From: Curtobacterium sp. 9128
GTDB lineage: Bacteria > Actinomycetota > Actinomycetes > Actinomycetales > Microbacteriaceae
Direction: 5' to 3'
NCBI RefSeq assembly: GCF_007673775.1
Contig: NZ_VEAF01000001.1
Span: 1-64,000 of the forward strand
Length of the DNA stretch: 64,000 bases
The position numbers and the translations under genes were made by a program. Within the stretch, counting starts at the first letter, position 1; each line of letters starts with the position of its first letter. The notes beneath the pieces are model-generated. The model did not search any database. It was not told the origin of the DNA and was given only the letters and a program-made list of their open reading frames with translations. Positions 48,978 through 57,087 of the stretch are shown piece after piece.

Positions 48978-49059
48978 GGTCGAGCCGCAGCACGAACGGG
49001 CCGAGCCGCAGCACGAACGGGCCGAGCCGCAGCACGAACAGGCCGAGCCGCAGCGTGGG
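48976..49059. repeat. Four tandem 21-bp repeats abutting the polA stop
   Basis: The unit CGGGCCGAGCCGCAGCACGAA (written as CGGGCCGAGCCG plus CAGCACGAA) occurs at 48976, 48997, 49018 and 49039; the first and last copies vary. A multiple of three in length, it could have arisen beyond or within coding sequence, but the polA frame stops before it. Confidence 0.8.
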
Positions 49060-51732
49060 TCAGTGCGCCGCGGCCTCCCAGTTGGCCCCGAGGCCGACCG
49101 AGACGTCGAGCGGCACGGACAGGTCCGCGGCGCCGCCCATCCGGGTGCGGAGGATCTCCTCGACCCGCTCCTGCTCCCCAGGGGCGATCTCGAGGATCAG
49201 TTCGTCGTGCACCTGGAGCAGCAGCCGGGAGCCGAGGTCGCCGTCGCGGAGGTCAGCGGCGACACCGAGCATGGCGATCTTCATGATGTCCGCTGCGGAG
49301 CCCTGGATCGGCGCGTTGAGGGCGGCGCGCTCGGCGTTCTCGCGGAGGACCCGGTTCGGGCTCTTCAGGTCGGGGAACGGACGACGGCGACCGAAGATCG
49401 TCTCCGTGTAGCCGTCCTCGCGCGCCTGCTCGACGACGTTGCGGAGGTAGTCGCGCACCGCGCCGAACCGGGCGAAGTACTCGGTCATGAGCGTCCGGGC
49501 CTCGCTCTGCTCGATGCGGAGCTGCTTCGACAGGCCGAACGCGCTCAGCCCGTACGCGAGGCCGTACGACATCGCCTTGACCTTGGTACGCATCTCGGGA
49601 CTGACGTCGGCGGGCTCCACACCGAAGACGCGGGCGCCGACGAACCGGTGCAGGTCCTCGCCCTCGTTGAACGCCTGGATGAGTCCGGGGTCGCCGGAGA
49701 GGTGCGCCATGATGCGCATCTCGATCTGCGAGTAGTCGGCGGTGAGGAGCGTCGTGTACGGCTCGGCGACGGCGAACGCGGACCGGATGCGACGTCCGAC
49801 GGCGGTCTTCACCGGGATGTTCTGCAGGTTCGGGTCGGTCGAGGACACCCGCCCCGTGCTCGTTCCGGTCTGCTCGTAGCGGGTGTGGATCCGGCCGTCC
49901 TCGAGCACGGCGGCGTCGAGGGTGTCGACGATCTGCCGGAGCTTCGTGGCGTCCCGGTGCTGCAGCAGCAGACCGAGGAAGGGGTGCGGGTGCTGGTCCT
50001 GCAGGTCCGCGAGGCTCGCGGCGTCGGTCGAGAAGCCGGTCTTGGTCTTGCGGGTCTTCGGCATCGCGAGCTCGGTGAACAGGACCTCCTGCAGCTGCTT
50101 CGGCGACCCGAGGTTGACCTCGTGCCCGATCTCGGCGAAGGCCTGCTGCGCGAGCTCCGCCGCACGCTCCCCGAGCTCCTTCGACAGGCCGGTCAGCACG
50201 GGGCGGTCGATCCCGACGCCGGTGGTCTCCATCTGGGCGAGCACGGACACGAGCGGCAGCTCGATGTCGTCGAGGACCTGGAGCGATCCGGCGTCGACAC
50301 GGGCACGCAGGGCAGTGGTCACACGCAGGACGTACCAGGCGTGCACGCCGACGTTCACCGGCTCGGTCTCGGGCACGAGCTGGTTCGGGTCGGCGGTCGG
50401 GAGCTCCTCGCCGAGCTCCTGGTAGACCAGGTCGGCCAGCGGCTGACCCTGCTTGCCGGGGTTCGCGAGCCACCCCGTGATCCGGGCGTCGCCGGCGACG
50501 CCGCGCACGGTGATCCCGGCCGTGCCGAGCGCCTTCACCGCGGCCTTGGCGTCGTGGAAGTGCTTGGGCGCGTCCGAGGCGAACCAGGCGGCGAGCTGCT
50601 CGTAGTCCTTCGCGCCGCTGCCGCCGGGGACGAGGACGGCGTCGTCGTGCGTGGCGATCCCGATCGCGCTGAGTCGACCGTCGATGACCTCCACCGCGAC
50701 CCCGTACCCGTTCTCGGCGTCGGCGGCGTCCTTCTGGGCGAGCCAGTGCCCGAGCTCCTCGTCGATGAGGGTCTTCACCGCCGGCGGCGCGACGGCGTCG
50801 TCGTCGACCCCGCCCTCCACCTGGACGTCGGAGGGCTCACCGGAGCCGGCGACCTTGAAGACGCGGTCGAGCAGCGTGCGGAACTGGAGCTTGGCGAAGA
50901 GCTCGCGCACCGCGGCTTCGTCGAGGGGGCGGAGCGCGACGTCCGCGGGGCCGACCGGGAGCTCGACGTCGGTGACGAGGCGGTTGAGCCGGCGGTTGCG
51001 GATCGCCCGGTCCTTCTGCTCGCGGAGGTTGTTGCCGACGACGCCCTTGATCTCGTCGGCGTGCTCCAGGACCCCGTCGAGCGAGCCGTACTGCGTGATC
51101 CACTTGACGGCCGTCTTCTCACCGACCTTGTCGATGCCGATCAGGTTGTCACTGGTCTCGCCGACGAGCGCGGCGATGTCGGGGTACTGGTGCGGCTCGA
51201 TGCCGTACCGCTCGTAGACCTTGTCGCGGTCGTAGCGGGTGAGCTCGGAGACGCCGCGGACCGACGGGTAGAGCAGCGTGACGTCGTCGTTCACGAGCTG
51301 GATCGAGTCGCGGTCCCCGGAGACGACGTACACCTGGTACCCCTGGGCGGCACCCTGGGACGAGAGCGTCGCGAGGATGTCGTCGGCCTCGTAGTCCTCC
51401 TTCGTCACCGTCGTGATGCCCATCGCCTCGAGCGCCTGCTGCAGCAGCGGGATCTGCCCCTTGAACTCGGCGGGGGTCTCGGAGCGGGTGCCCTTGTACT
51501 CCTCGTACTCACGCGTGCGGAACGAGAACCGGGAGATGTCGAACGCGACCGCGAGGTGTGTCGGCTTCTCGCGCTGCAGGAGCATGAGGAGCATCGAGAT
51601 GAAGCCGTGGATGGCGTTGGTGTGCTGGCCTTCGCGGTTGACGAAGCTGTCCACCGGGAGCGCGTAGAAGGCCCGGAAGGCGAGCGAATGGCCGTCGATG
51701 ACCATGAGGGTAGGCTTTGCGGAGTCCGACAC
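49060..51732 (-). CDS. polA: DNA polymerase I
   Basis: An 890-residue polymerase with an N-terminal 5' nuclease domain (VIDGHSLAFRAFYAL with D13, YEADDILATL, SGDRDSIQLV), a middle 3'-5' exonuclease-like domain and a C-terminal polymerase domain (DYSQIEMRIMAHLSGDP, RENAERAALNAPIQGSAADI, LQVHDELILEI). The exonuclease-like domain lacks the D-x-E and other acidic ligands (it reads VEVIDGRLSAIGIATHDD), so proofreading is probably absent, as in mycobacterial PolA. GTG at 51732 lies 6 nt after TAGGCT. It is divergent from the hotdog gene. Confidence 0.97.
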   Translation of the reverse strand: MSDSAKPTLMVIDGHSLAFRAFYALPVDSFVNREGQHTNAIHGFISMLLMLLQREKPTHLAVAFDISRFSFRTREYEEYKGTRSETPAEFKGQIPLLQQALEAMGITTVTKEDYEADDILATLSSQGAAQGYQVYVVSGDRDSIQLVNDDVTLLYPSVRGVSELTRYDRDKVYERYGIEPHQYPDIAALVGETSDNLIGIDKVGEKTAVKWITQYGSLDGVLEHADEIKGVVGNNLREQKDRAIRNRRLNRLVTDVELPVGPADVALRPLDEAAVRELFAKLQFRTLLDRVFKVAGSGEPSDVQVEGGVDDDAVAPPAVKTLIDEELGHWLAQKDAADAENGYGVAVEVIDGRLSAIGIATHDDAVLVPGGSGAKDYEQLAAWFASDAPKHFHDAKAAVKALGTAGITVRGVAGDARITGWLANPGKQGQPLADLVYQELGEELPTADPNQLVPETEPVNVGVHAWYVLRVTTALRARVDAGSLQVLDDIELPLVSVLAQMETTGVGIDRPVLTGLSKELGERAAELAQQAFAEIGHEVNLGSPKQLQEVLFTELAMPKTRKTKTGFSTDAASLADLQDQHPHPFLGLLLQHRDATKLRQIVDTLDAAVLEDGRIHTRYEQTGTSTGRVSSTDPNLQNIPVKTAVGRRIRSAFAVAEPYTTLLTADYSQIEMRIMAHLSGDPGLIQAFNEGEDLHRFVGARVFGVEPADVSPEMRTKVKAMSYGLAYGLSAFGLSKQLRIEQSEARTLMTEYFARFGAVRDYLRNVVEQAREDGYTETIFGRRRPFPDLKSPNRVLRENAERAALNAPIQGSAADIMKIAMLGVAADLRDGDLGSRLLLQVHDELILEIAPGEQERVEEILRTRMGGAADLSVPLDVSVGLGANWEAAAH
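51711..51716 (+). promoter_or_regulatory. -10 element of the hotdog thioesterase gene
   Basis: TAGGCT on the plus strand lies inside the 5' end of polA, about 60 nt before the GTG at 51776. Confidence 0.35.
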
Positions 51733-51738
51733 CCGGAC

Positions 51739-51744
51739 AGCCTA
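51739..51744 (-). promoter_or_regulatory. -10 element of polA (leaderless)
   Basis: TAGGCT on the minus strand ends 6 nt before the polA GTG. Confidence 0.5.
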
Positions 51745-51775
51745 CCGACGCCATCCGACACGGGAGTGCCAGCGC

Positions 51776-52201
51776 GTGACCGACGAAGCGACCACCACCG
51801 GAGCCGTCGACGAGCGCCTCGCCGAGCGCGGCCTGGGCGAACTCGCCGAGAAGATGGGCATGGTGGTCACGGAGCTCACCGCCGAGCGTGCCGTCGGTTC
51901 GATCCCGGTCGAGGGCAATCGGCAGCCGGTCGGCCTGCTGCACGGTGGTGCCTACGTCGTGCTCGCCGAGAGCCTCGGCTCGATGGCCGCGAACGTCCAT
52001 GCCGGCCCGGGCCGCTACGCCGTCGGCATCGAGCTGAACGCCTCGCACTCCCGCAGCGCGACGAGCGGCACCGTGACCGGGACGTGCACCGCCATCCACC
52101 TCGGCAACACGCTCACGACGCACGAGATCGTCCTCACCGACGACCAGGGCCGGCGCTGCTCGACGGTGCGCATCACGAACATGATCCGCGAGCGGCGCTG
52201 A
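51776..52201 (+). CDS. Hotdog-fold acyl-CoA thioesterase (PaaI/EntH-like)
   Basis: A 141-residue hotdog protein. The central helix motif LLHGGAYVVLAESLGSMAA holds the HGG (56-58) and the catalytic Glu65, with the downstream VGIELNASHSRSATSGTVTG strand block (20 residues shown). It matches the group that hydrolyses aromatic or enterobactin-type acyl thioesters (PaaI, MenI, EntH); the substrate is open. The frame extends to 51698 within polA, but GTG at 51776 with GGGAG upstream is the start. The polA/hotdog pairing is common in actinobacteria. Confidence 0.85.
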   Translation: MTDEATTTGAVDERLAERGLGELAEKMGMVVTELTAERAVGSIPVEGNRQPVGLLHGGAYVVLAESLGSMAANVHAGPGRYAVGIELNASHSRSATSGTVTGTCTAIHLGNTLTTHEIVLTDDQGRRCSTVRITNMIRERR

Positions 52202-52205
52202 CGCC

Positions 52206-52676
52206 TCAGTCCTCCGGTGGGCGCTGCAACAGCAGGCGGGCGTCGCCGAAGCCGAGCCGCCGGTAGAGCCGCTCGCCGTCGATGCTCGAGTGCACGCTGA
52301 CCCGCTCGACACCGAGACCGTCGGCGATCTCGAGCAGGTGCGCCACGAGTCGTCCGGCGACGCCCTGGCCGCGGAGCTCCGGGTGCACGTAGACGGTCTG
52401 GAGCTCCGCCGCGATCCGTCCGCCGGCGCGGTGCGGCGCCGGCGGCCGCGGGTGCACGGCCAGCCACGCCATCCCGAGGACGACGCCGTCGCGCTCGGCG
52501 ACCACGCACCGGTGCGAGTCCCGGTGCTCACGCTCGAACGCGGCCATCGCCGCCCGGTACTCGTCGGGGGTCTGGACGGGTTCGCGGACGTCCTCGACGG
52601 TGTTCCACCGCCAGCGCAGGTCGGCCACCGCCGGCATGTCGGTCGGACGGGAGGCACGGATCACGACGTCGTTCAC
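52206..52676 (-). CDS. GNAT family N-acetyltransferase
   Basis: A 156-residue GCN5-type acetyltransferase. The acetyl-CoA binding block is ELQTVYVHPELRGQGVAGRLV, cited as VYVHPELRGQGVAGRL, i.e. the Q/R-x-x-G-x-G/A motif; the C-terminal LYRRLGFGDARLLL is typical. The acceptor is unknown. VNDVVIRASRPTD at GTG 52676 is a better start than the in-frame ATG at 52706. Convergent with the hotdog gene, 4 nt between stops. Confidence 0.82.
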   Translation of the reverse strand: MNDVVIRASRPTDMPAVADLRWRWNTVEDVREPVQTPDEYRAAMAAFEREHRDSHRCVVAERDGVVLGMAWLAVHPRPPAPHRAGGRIAAELQTVYVHPELRGQGVAGRLVAHLLEIADGLGVERVSVHSSIDGERLYRRLGFGDARLLLQRPPED

Positions 52677-52728
52677 GGCTCCACCTTCGCAGAGGGCCGG
52701 CTCCACGGCACATGCGGTCGCGACGCGT

Positions 52729-52734
52729 TATGGT
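52729..52734 (+). promoter_or_regulatory. -10 element of the gene at 52741 (leaderless)
   Basis: TATGGT ends 6 nt before the GTG at 52741; no ribosome binding site is visible. Confidence 0.5.
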
Positions 52735-52740
52735 CGGCTC

Positions 52741-53748
52741 GTGGGGAACACCGTGACGTTGACCGTGCTCGCCGGGACACCGGGCTCCGGGACCGAACCC
52801 GGCGTCCGTGCCGGGGACCTCGACCTCGACGCCGTCACCGGCGAGTGGGAGGTCCAGTGGCTGCTGCCCTTCCTCTGGATGGGGCTGGTCCCCGACACCT
52901 GGTGGGCAGCGCACTGCGAGCGGCTCCTGGCCGCGCTCGACGCCGGCGAGGACGAGTCCCCCGACCTGACCGACGTGGTCGTGTCCTGGCCGGTGGCGGA
53001 GGCCGCGTTCCGCTCCCGGCTCGACGCGGTCCTCCGGGTCTGGCCGGAGGTGCGTGCTCCAGCGGAGCGGTTCATCGGCGACGTCGCCTCGGTCGCGGAA
53101 CGGACGTCCGACCCGGCGATCCGCCTGCAGCTCGACCAGCTGGTGACGGCGTCGTGGGGCGACCCGACCGAGCTCGGCCAGTACGCCTCCGACGTGCTCC
53201 TCGACGCGGACCAGTGGGATGCCCCACGCCGGAGCGACGACGGCCGGATGTCGGAGCTGCACCGCGCCGTCGCGGCCGACGAACCGGAGCGGACGTTCCT
53301 CCTCGCCGGGGAGTGGACGTACGGCGGGTCCCCGGCTCCCGGGGACGAACCCGCTCCCCTGCCGGAACCGGCACGCCCGGCACTGCACGACGCGCGGGCG
53401 GACGCGCGTGGCGCGACACCGCGGGTCCCCCGACCGTCGTGGATCGACGAGCGGCAGTGGGCGGCGCGCTACGGCGTCCACGGTGAGGACCTGTGGGAGA
53501 TCGCGGCCGAGCGGTCCGGCGCGACCACGAGCGTCTGGCCCTGGCACTGGGCGGTGGTCATCGCCGTGGTGTTCGCCGTCGTGACGTGGCTCGTGGTCGG
53601 CATGTTCAGCGACAGCATGGTCTGGGCCGTCGTCGGCGGGGTCGTCGTCCTCGTGGGCGTGCTCGCCCTCTGGGGGCGGGCGGCCGCGCGGGCCCGTCGG
53701 GCCGAGCGGGCGGCGGACCGGGCGGCCGTGCAGACCCGTCGCGCCTAG
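52741..53748 (+). CDS. Hypothetical protein with C-terminal two-helix membrane anchor
   Basis: A 335-residue protein I do not recognise. The N-terminal ~200 residues are acidic and Trp-rich and look soluble. A Pro/Ala-rich linker (about residues 205-230) follows, then WIDERQWAARYGVHGEDLWEIAAE (part: DERQWAARYGVHGEDLW), and two hydrophobic helices (about residues 265-285 and 288-308) with a basic Arg/Ala tail. This suggests a cytoplasmic domain tethered at the C-terminus. Its stop overlaps the convergent DUF6891 gene by 4 nt. GTG 52741 is chosen because of the -10 position. Confidence 0.65.
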   Translation: MGNTVTLTVLAGTPGSGTEPGVRAGDLDLDAVTGEWEVQWLLPFLWMGLVPDTWWAAHCERLLAALDAGEDESPDLTDVVVSWPVAEAAFRSRLDAVLRVWPEVRAPAERFIGDVASVAERTSDPAIRLQLDQLVTASWGDPTELGQYASDVLLDADQWDAPRRSDDGRMSELHRAVAADEPERTFLLAGEWTYGGSPAPGDEPAPLPEPARPALHDARADARGATPRVPRPSWIDERQWAARYGVHGEDLWEIAAERSGATTSVWPWHWAVVIAVVFAVVTWLVVGMFSDSMVWAVVGGVVVLVGVLALWGRAAARARRAERAADRAAVQTRRA

Positions 53749-54719
53749 CGGTCGGCGGGCGGGGCGTCCGTGCGGGCCATCTCGACGAGCCGGTCGAGCG
53801 CCTCGCCGAGGTCGTCGTGCCACGTGCCTGGCGACCACGGGCCGCCGCGCTCGTCCGTGCCCCACACGTGCCACCGACCGTCCTGCTCCTCGAGCGCGGC
53901 GGCGTCGGACCGGGTGGGTTCGCCGGGCCAGCGGACGCGCAGCCGCTCGTCGGCAACGACCCGACGTGCCTCGTCGAGGTCGCTGAACGGCAGCGCCTTC
54001 CGCCACTGGTCGACGACGACGCCGATCCGCCGACCGGCGGTGCCGTCCCAGTCGACGTCGAACCCGTGGTCGGTGAGGACCTCGGCGACCTGGTGCCCGG
54101 CGGCGAGGTGGGAGCGTTCGGTGATCGCGGCTTCGCCACGGCTCGAGAGCATGGCCTTCGCGACGAGGTCCTGGTCGATGTCGGGCGCGGGGCGGAACGA
54201 CCCGAACGCCAGGCGCAGCACGTGGCGGTCCAGGCAGAGTCCCTCGGCGTCCTGGGCATGGAAGTACACGTAGGCCCACTCCCGGAACCCACCGGGGGCG
54301 TCACGGTCCGGCGTGCGCAGGTCACGTGCCTCGCGGAACCCGTCGGCCTGGTCGACGCCGAGGGCCGTGCCGGTCACGAAGCCGAGCGTCCGGAGCTGCC
54401 GGAACGCGCGCTGCAACCGGTCGTGCTGGCTGGTGTCGGGCCTCCACGACCGTTCCTCCCGGCGCCGTGCATCCCAGATCGGGCGTGCGCGACCGACCAC
54501 GGCCGACCGGAACGCGGCTTCGTCGGGGACGTCGTCGGCGTACCACTCGACGACGGCCTCGACGACGTCGTCGAACCGGAGGAACCCCGGGAGCAGGTGC
54601 TCGGAGACGGCCTCGTCGATCATCTCGTCGTCGGGTTCGACCTCGTCGAGGACGTCGTAGGCGGTCTGGTCGATGCCGTCGTCGACGGGCTTCCGCCGCC
54701 ACCGGTCGAAGAACCCCAC
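53745..54719 (-). CDS. DUF6891-like hypothetical protein
   Basis: A 324-residue soluble, acidic protein. The central segment contains RLQRAFRQLRTLGFVTGTALG and WAYVYFHAQDAEGLC, which resemble the DUF6891 family (a helix plus an aromatic FHxQDxE motif); GHQVAEVLTDHGFDVDWDGTAGRRIGV (part: VLTDHGFDVDWDGTAGRRI) follows. Members are often found with immunity-like or uncharacterised proteins. No catalytic motif is clear. The GTG lies 7 nt after TAGGAT. Convergent overlap of 4 nt with the preceding gene. Confidence 0.6.
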   Translation of the reverse strand: MGFFDRWRRKPVDDGIDQTAYDVLDEVEPDDEMIDEAVSEHLLPGFLRFDDVVEAVVEWYADDVPDEAAFRSAVVGRARPIWDARRREERSWRPDTSQHDRLQRAFRQLRTLGFVTGTALGVDQADGFREARDLRTPDRDAPGGFREWAYVYFHAQDAEGLCLDRHVLRLAFGSFRPAPDIDQDLVAKAMLSSRGEAAITERSHLAAGHQVAEVLTDHGFDVDWDGTAGRRIGVVVDQWRKALPFSDLDEARRVVADERLRVRWPGEPTRSDAAALEEQDGRWHVWGTDERGGPWSPGTWHDDLGEALDRLVEMARTDAPPADR

Positions 54720-54726
54720 GGCACGG

Positions 54727-54732
54727 ATCCTA
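54727..54732 (-). promoter_or_regulatory. -10 element of the DUF6891-like gene (leaderless)
   Basis: TAGGAT on the minus strand, 7 nt before the GTG at 54719. Confidence 0.45.
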
Positions 54733-54740
54733 CGGTGGGA

Positions 54741-55895
54741 TCAGGCCTGCGTGACGACCTTGGCGTGTCCGCGGTCGTCGACGAACACGTAGGCGGCACC
54801 CGCGGAACCGAGGTTCACGCCCAACGGCTCCTCGTCGAGCATCGCCAGGAAGCGGTACCCGTCCGGGGTCTCGTCCTCCTGGATCCACGGGGGCGATCCG
54901 CCCCACTGGCCGGCGACCGTGACCCCGTCCGCTCGTGCCCTGGTCACGGCGTCGACGTGCTCGCTCGCGTCCGTTCGGCGCACGCCGAGGAGCCAGGGCC
55001 GTCCGGGGACGACCGCGGTGTCGGACGGCGAAGTGGGGGCCTCGGCGAGCCGGAGGTCGCGGCCACCCGTGACGATCGCGGCGTTGCACCCCGAGTCCGG
55101 GTCCCAGGACGCGCACGTGCCGGGGTCCACCTGGCAGAGGAACACCAGGACCAGGGCACCGCGGTCCTCCAGCTGGGCCGTGAACTGCATCGGCTCGTCG
55201 TGTTCGGCACACCGCGGCCAGCGGAACCCCTCCGGCACGGCGGGGAGGCCCCCGAGTCGCGACGACACGAGCGGCGCCGGGACGTCGGACCGGTACGCGC
55301 CGAGGAGCCGTACGTCGTTCCGGGGCGCGCTCGCCGGGACGCGCCGTGGTCTCGATCCGGCGGCGACGACGGCCACGCGCGTGGTCTCCGGAGCGCCCTC
55401 GCGGGTGATCGCGACGAGGACCGAGGGATCGACCGTGGCGAGCTCCCACCGGCGGAGCGGCTGCTGGTGATCACGTCCTGACGGCGAGTACGGGATCGCC
55501 GCCTCGTCGTCCCTGAGGAGCCGGTCCTCGAGCAGCGCGACGTCCAGGGCCGGGTACCCGGCGGCAGCGGCCTGGTCCGCGACGCGTCCGGCAGCGCGCC
55601 GTGCGATCGTCCGTCGACGGGCCCGTGCCCCGTGGAACAGCACCAGGTGGAGCAGGTGCGCGACGACGAGGAACGGGACGACCCAGAGCGCCGCGAGGAG
55701 GAACGACGCACCGACCCTGTGGTGCTCCCAGGCGTTGAAGAAGATGCCCAGCGCGAGGAACGCGAGGACGCCGAGCGTGTAGGCGACGGCGTACACACCG
55801 GTGAAGGCGCGCGACCCGGGTGGCGTGCGGACCGCGGCGACGTCGCTCGTGTCGACCACGACGTCGGGCAGCACGGTCGAGTGGTCGTCGGTCAT
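54741..55895 (-). CDS. Membrane protein with a DUF1963 (YwqG-like) domain
   Basis: A 384-residue protein. Residues about 29-52 and 60-88 are two transmembrane helices; a basic RARRRTIARRAAG stretch follows. The C-terminal half has SRLGGLPAVPEGFRWPRC, FTAQLEDRGALVLVFLCQVD and the C/W-rich segment GTCASWDPDSGCNAA, resembling DUF1963/YwqG proteins, whose function is unknown. The C-terminus is AYVFVDDRGHAKVV. ATG at 55895 has GGGGGA 5 nt upstream. Only domain-level recognition is claimed. Confidence 0.6.
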   Translation of the reverse strand: MTDDHSTVLPDVVVDTSDVAAVRTPPGSRAFTGVYAVAYTLGVLAFLALGIFFNAWEHHRVGASFLLAALWVVPFLVVAHLLHLVLFHGARARRRTIARRAAGRVADQAAAAGYPALDVALLEDRLLRDDEAAIPYSPSGRDHQQPLRRWELATVDPSVLVAITREGAPETTRVAVVAAGSRPRRVPASAPRNDVRLLGAYRSDVPAPLVSSRLGGLPAVPEGFRWPRCAEHDEPMQFTAQLEDRGALVLVFLCQVDPGTCASWDPDSGCNAAIVTGGRDLRLAEAPTSPSDTAVVPGRPWLLGVRRTDASEHVDAVTRARADGVTVAGQWGGSPPWIQEDETPDGYRFLAMLDEEPLGVNLGSAGAAYVFVDDRGHAKVVTQA

Positions 55896-55998
55896 CGTGG
55901 TCCCCCGAATGTGATGGACCGCCAGGGTACCGGGGCGGGAACGACGACGACGCCGCCGGAGGCCGGCGGCGTCGTCGCGAAGCGTGTGGAGTGCGTGC

Positions 55999-56604
55999 CT
56001 ACTTCTTGGCGCTGAGCTGCTCGATGATCGCCTTCGCGACGTCGTGCATGGTCAGACGGCGGTCCATCGAGGCCTTCTGGATCCAGCGGAACGCCTCGGG
56101 CTCGGTGAGGCCCATCTTCTCGTTCAGCAGGCCCTTGGCGCGGTCGACGAGCTTGCGGGTCTCGAAGCGCTCGACGAGGTCGGCGACCTCGGCCTCGAGC
56201 GTGATGATCTGCTGGTGCCGCGAGAGGGCGATCTCGATCGCGGGGAGCAGGTCGTTCGGGGTGAAGGGCTTCACCACGTAGGCGAGCGCACCGGCTTCGG
56301 TCGCACGCTCGACGAGTTCCTTCTGGCTGAACGCCGTCAGGAGCACGACGGGGGCGATGTGGTTCTTCGAGAGCTTCTCGGCCGCGGAGATGCCGTCGAG
56401 CTGGGGCATCTTGACGTCCATGATGACCAGGTCGGGGCGGAGGTCGGTCGCGAGCTGCACGGCGGTCTCCCCGTCTCCGGCCTCACCGACGACGTCGAAG
56501 CCGTTGTCACGGAGGATCTCGACGATGTCCAGGCGGATGAGCGACTCGTCCTCAGCGACGACGACGCGACGGGGTGCTGTTGCAGTTGCTTCTGAGTCAC
56601 TCAC
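55999..56604 (-). CDS. pdtaR: ANTAR-domain response regulator (PdtaR type)
   Basis: A 201-residue regulator. The receiver domain has D19/E20, phospho-acceptor D63 (VIMDVKMPQLDG), T90 and K112 (VVKPF). The C-terminal ANTAR domain (about 140-200) has RFETRKLVDRAKGLLNEKMG and AFRWIQKASMDRRLT with the conserved aromatic/Ala positions that bind dual-hexaloop RNA structures. In mycobacteria PdtaR acts in antitermination with the kinase PdtaS, which is not encoded here. The frame is open to 57066 across the repeat array, but GTG 56604, 7 nt after TAGGCT, is the start. Confidence 0.92.
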   Translation of the reverse strand: MSDSEATATAPRRVVVAEDESLIRLDIVEILRDNGFDVVGEAGDGETAVQLATDLRPDLVIMDVKMPQLDGISAAEKLSKNHIAPVVLLTAFSQKELVERATEAGALAYVVKPFTPNDLLPAIEIALSRHQQIITLEAEVADLVERFETRKLVDRAKGLLNEKMGLTEPEAFRWIQKASMDRRLTMHDVAKAIIEQLSAKK

Positions 56605-56611
56605 GACCCAG

Positions 56612-56617
56612 AGCCTA
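56612..56617 (-). promoter_or_regulatory. -10 element of pdtaR (leaderless)
   Basis: TAGGCT on the minus strand, 7 nt before the GTG at 56604. Confidence 0.5.
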
Positions 56618-56655
56618 CTAGACACCGGAACTGCCGCGTTCCATCTGTCGTGGAC

Positions 56656-56999
56656 GAGCCGGTTCTGGACGAGTGGCGGGTCTGGACGAGTGGCGGGACC
56701 CGGTGGTCGGCGCAGCCCCGCGCGCCGTGGTACGAGTGGCGGGACCCCGCGATCGATGCAGCCCCGCGCGCCATGACGGCCACTTGTACGAGTGGCGGGA
56801 CCCGGTGGTCGGCGCAGCCCCGCGCGCCATGACGGCCGCTGGTACGACTGGCGGGACCCGGTGGTCGGCGCAGCCCCGCGCGCCGTGGTACGAGTGGCGG
56901 GACCCGGTGGTCGGCGCAGCCCCGCGCGCCGTGACCGCCGTGGTACGAGTGGCGGGACCCGGTGGTCGGCGCAGCCCCGCGCGCCGTGACCAACGATCG
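56656..56999 (-). repeat. Array of tRNA-Leu 3'-end repeats downstream of the tRNA gene
   Basis: Five units of 46-56 bp start at 56731, 56787, 56843, 56889 and 56944 (plus coordinates), with shorter degenerate units at about 56656-56730. In transcript sense each begins with the last 15 nt of the tRNA (GTCCCGCCACTCGTA) and in most units continues CCA. A GGCGCGCGGGG...CTGCGCC hairpin and GACCACCGG follow. The distal short copies read CACTCGTCCA. The tRNA gene itself ends at 57000. No coding gene is supported; the spacing to pdtaR is 52 bp. Confidence 0.85.
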
Positions 57000-57080
57000 T
57001 ACGAGTGGCGGGACTCGAACCCGCACGCCGTGAGGCAGAGCATTTTGAGTGCCCCGTGTCTACCATTCCACCACACTCGC
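57000..57080 (-). tRNA. tRNA-Leu (anticodon CAA)
   Basis: The minus-strand sequence starts GCGAGTGTGGTGGAATGG and folds as a class II tRNA: 7-bp acceptor stem, D arm with GGTAGAC, anticodon stem GGGCA/TGCTC around loop CTCAAAA (anticodon CAA at 57045-57047), a long variable arm (TGCCTCACGGCGT), and the T arm GCGGGTTCGAGTCCCGC. The discriminator is A. CCA is not encoded (CGA follows). The acceptor stem pairs G1 with U72, a wobble pair where G-C is usual. Confidence 0.93.
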
Positions 57081-57087
57081 GAGGACT

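Noticed and set aside
47020-52266. A 1748-codon plus-strand frame over DUF885 and polA
   Set aside because: Antisense to two proteins with intact motifs; no recognisable domain in the shadow.
56656-56999. CRISPR-like array
   Set aside because: The repeats are 46-56 bp units without unique spacers, there are no cas genes, and the repeated part is the 3' end of the adjacent tRNA.
55999-57066. Long N-terminal extension of the ANTAR regulator through the tRNA array
   Set aside because: The extension is translated repeat sequence; a -10 hexamer 7 nt before GTG 56604 and the receiver domain start fix the real start.
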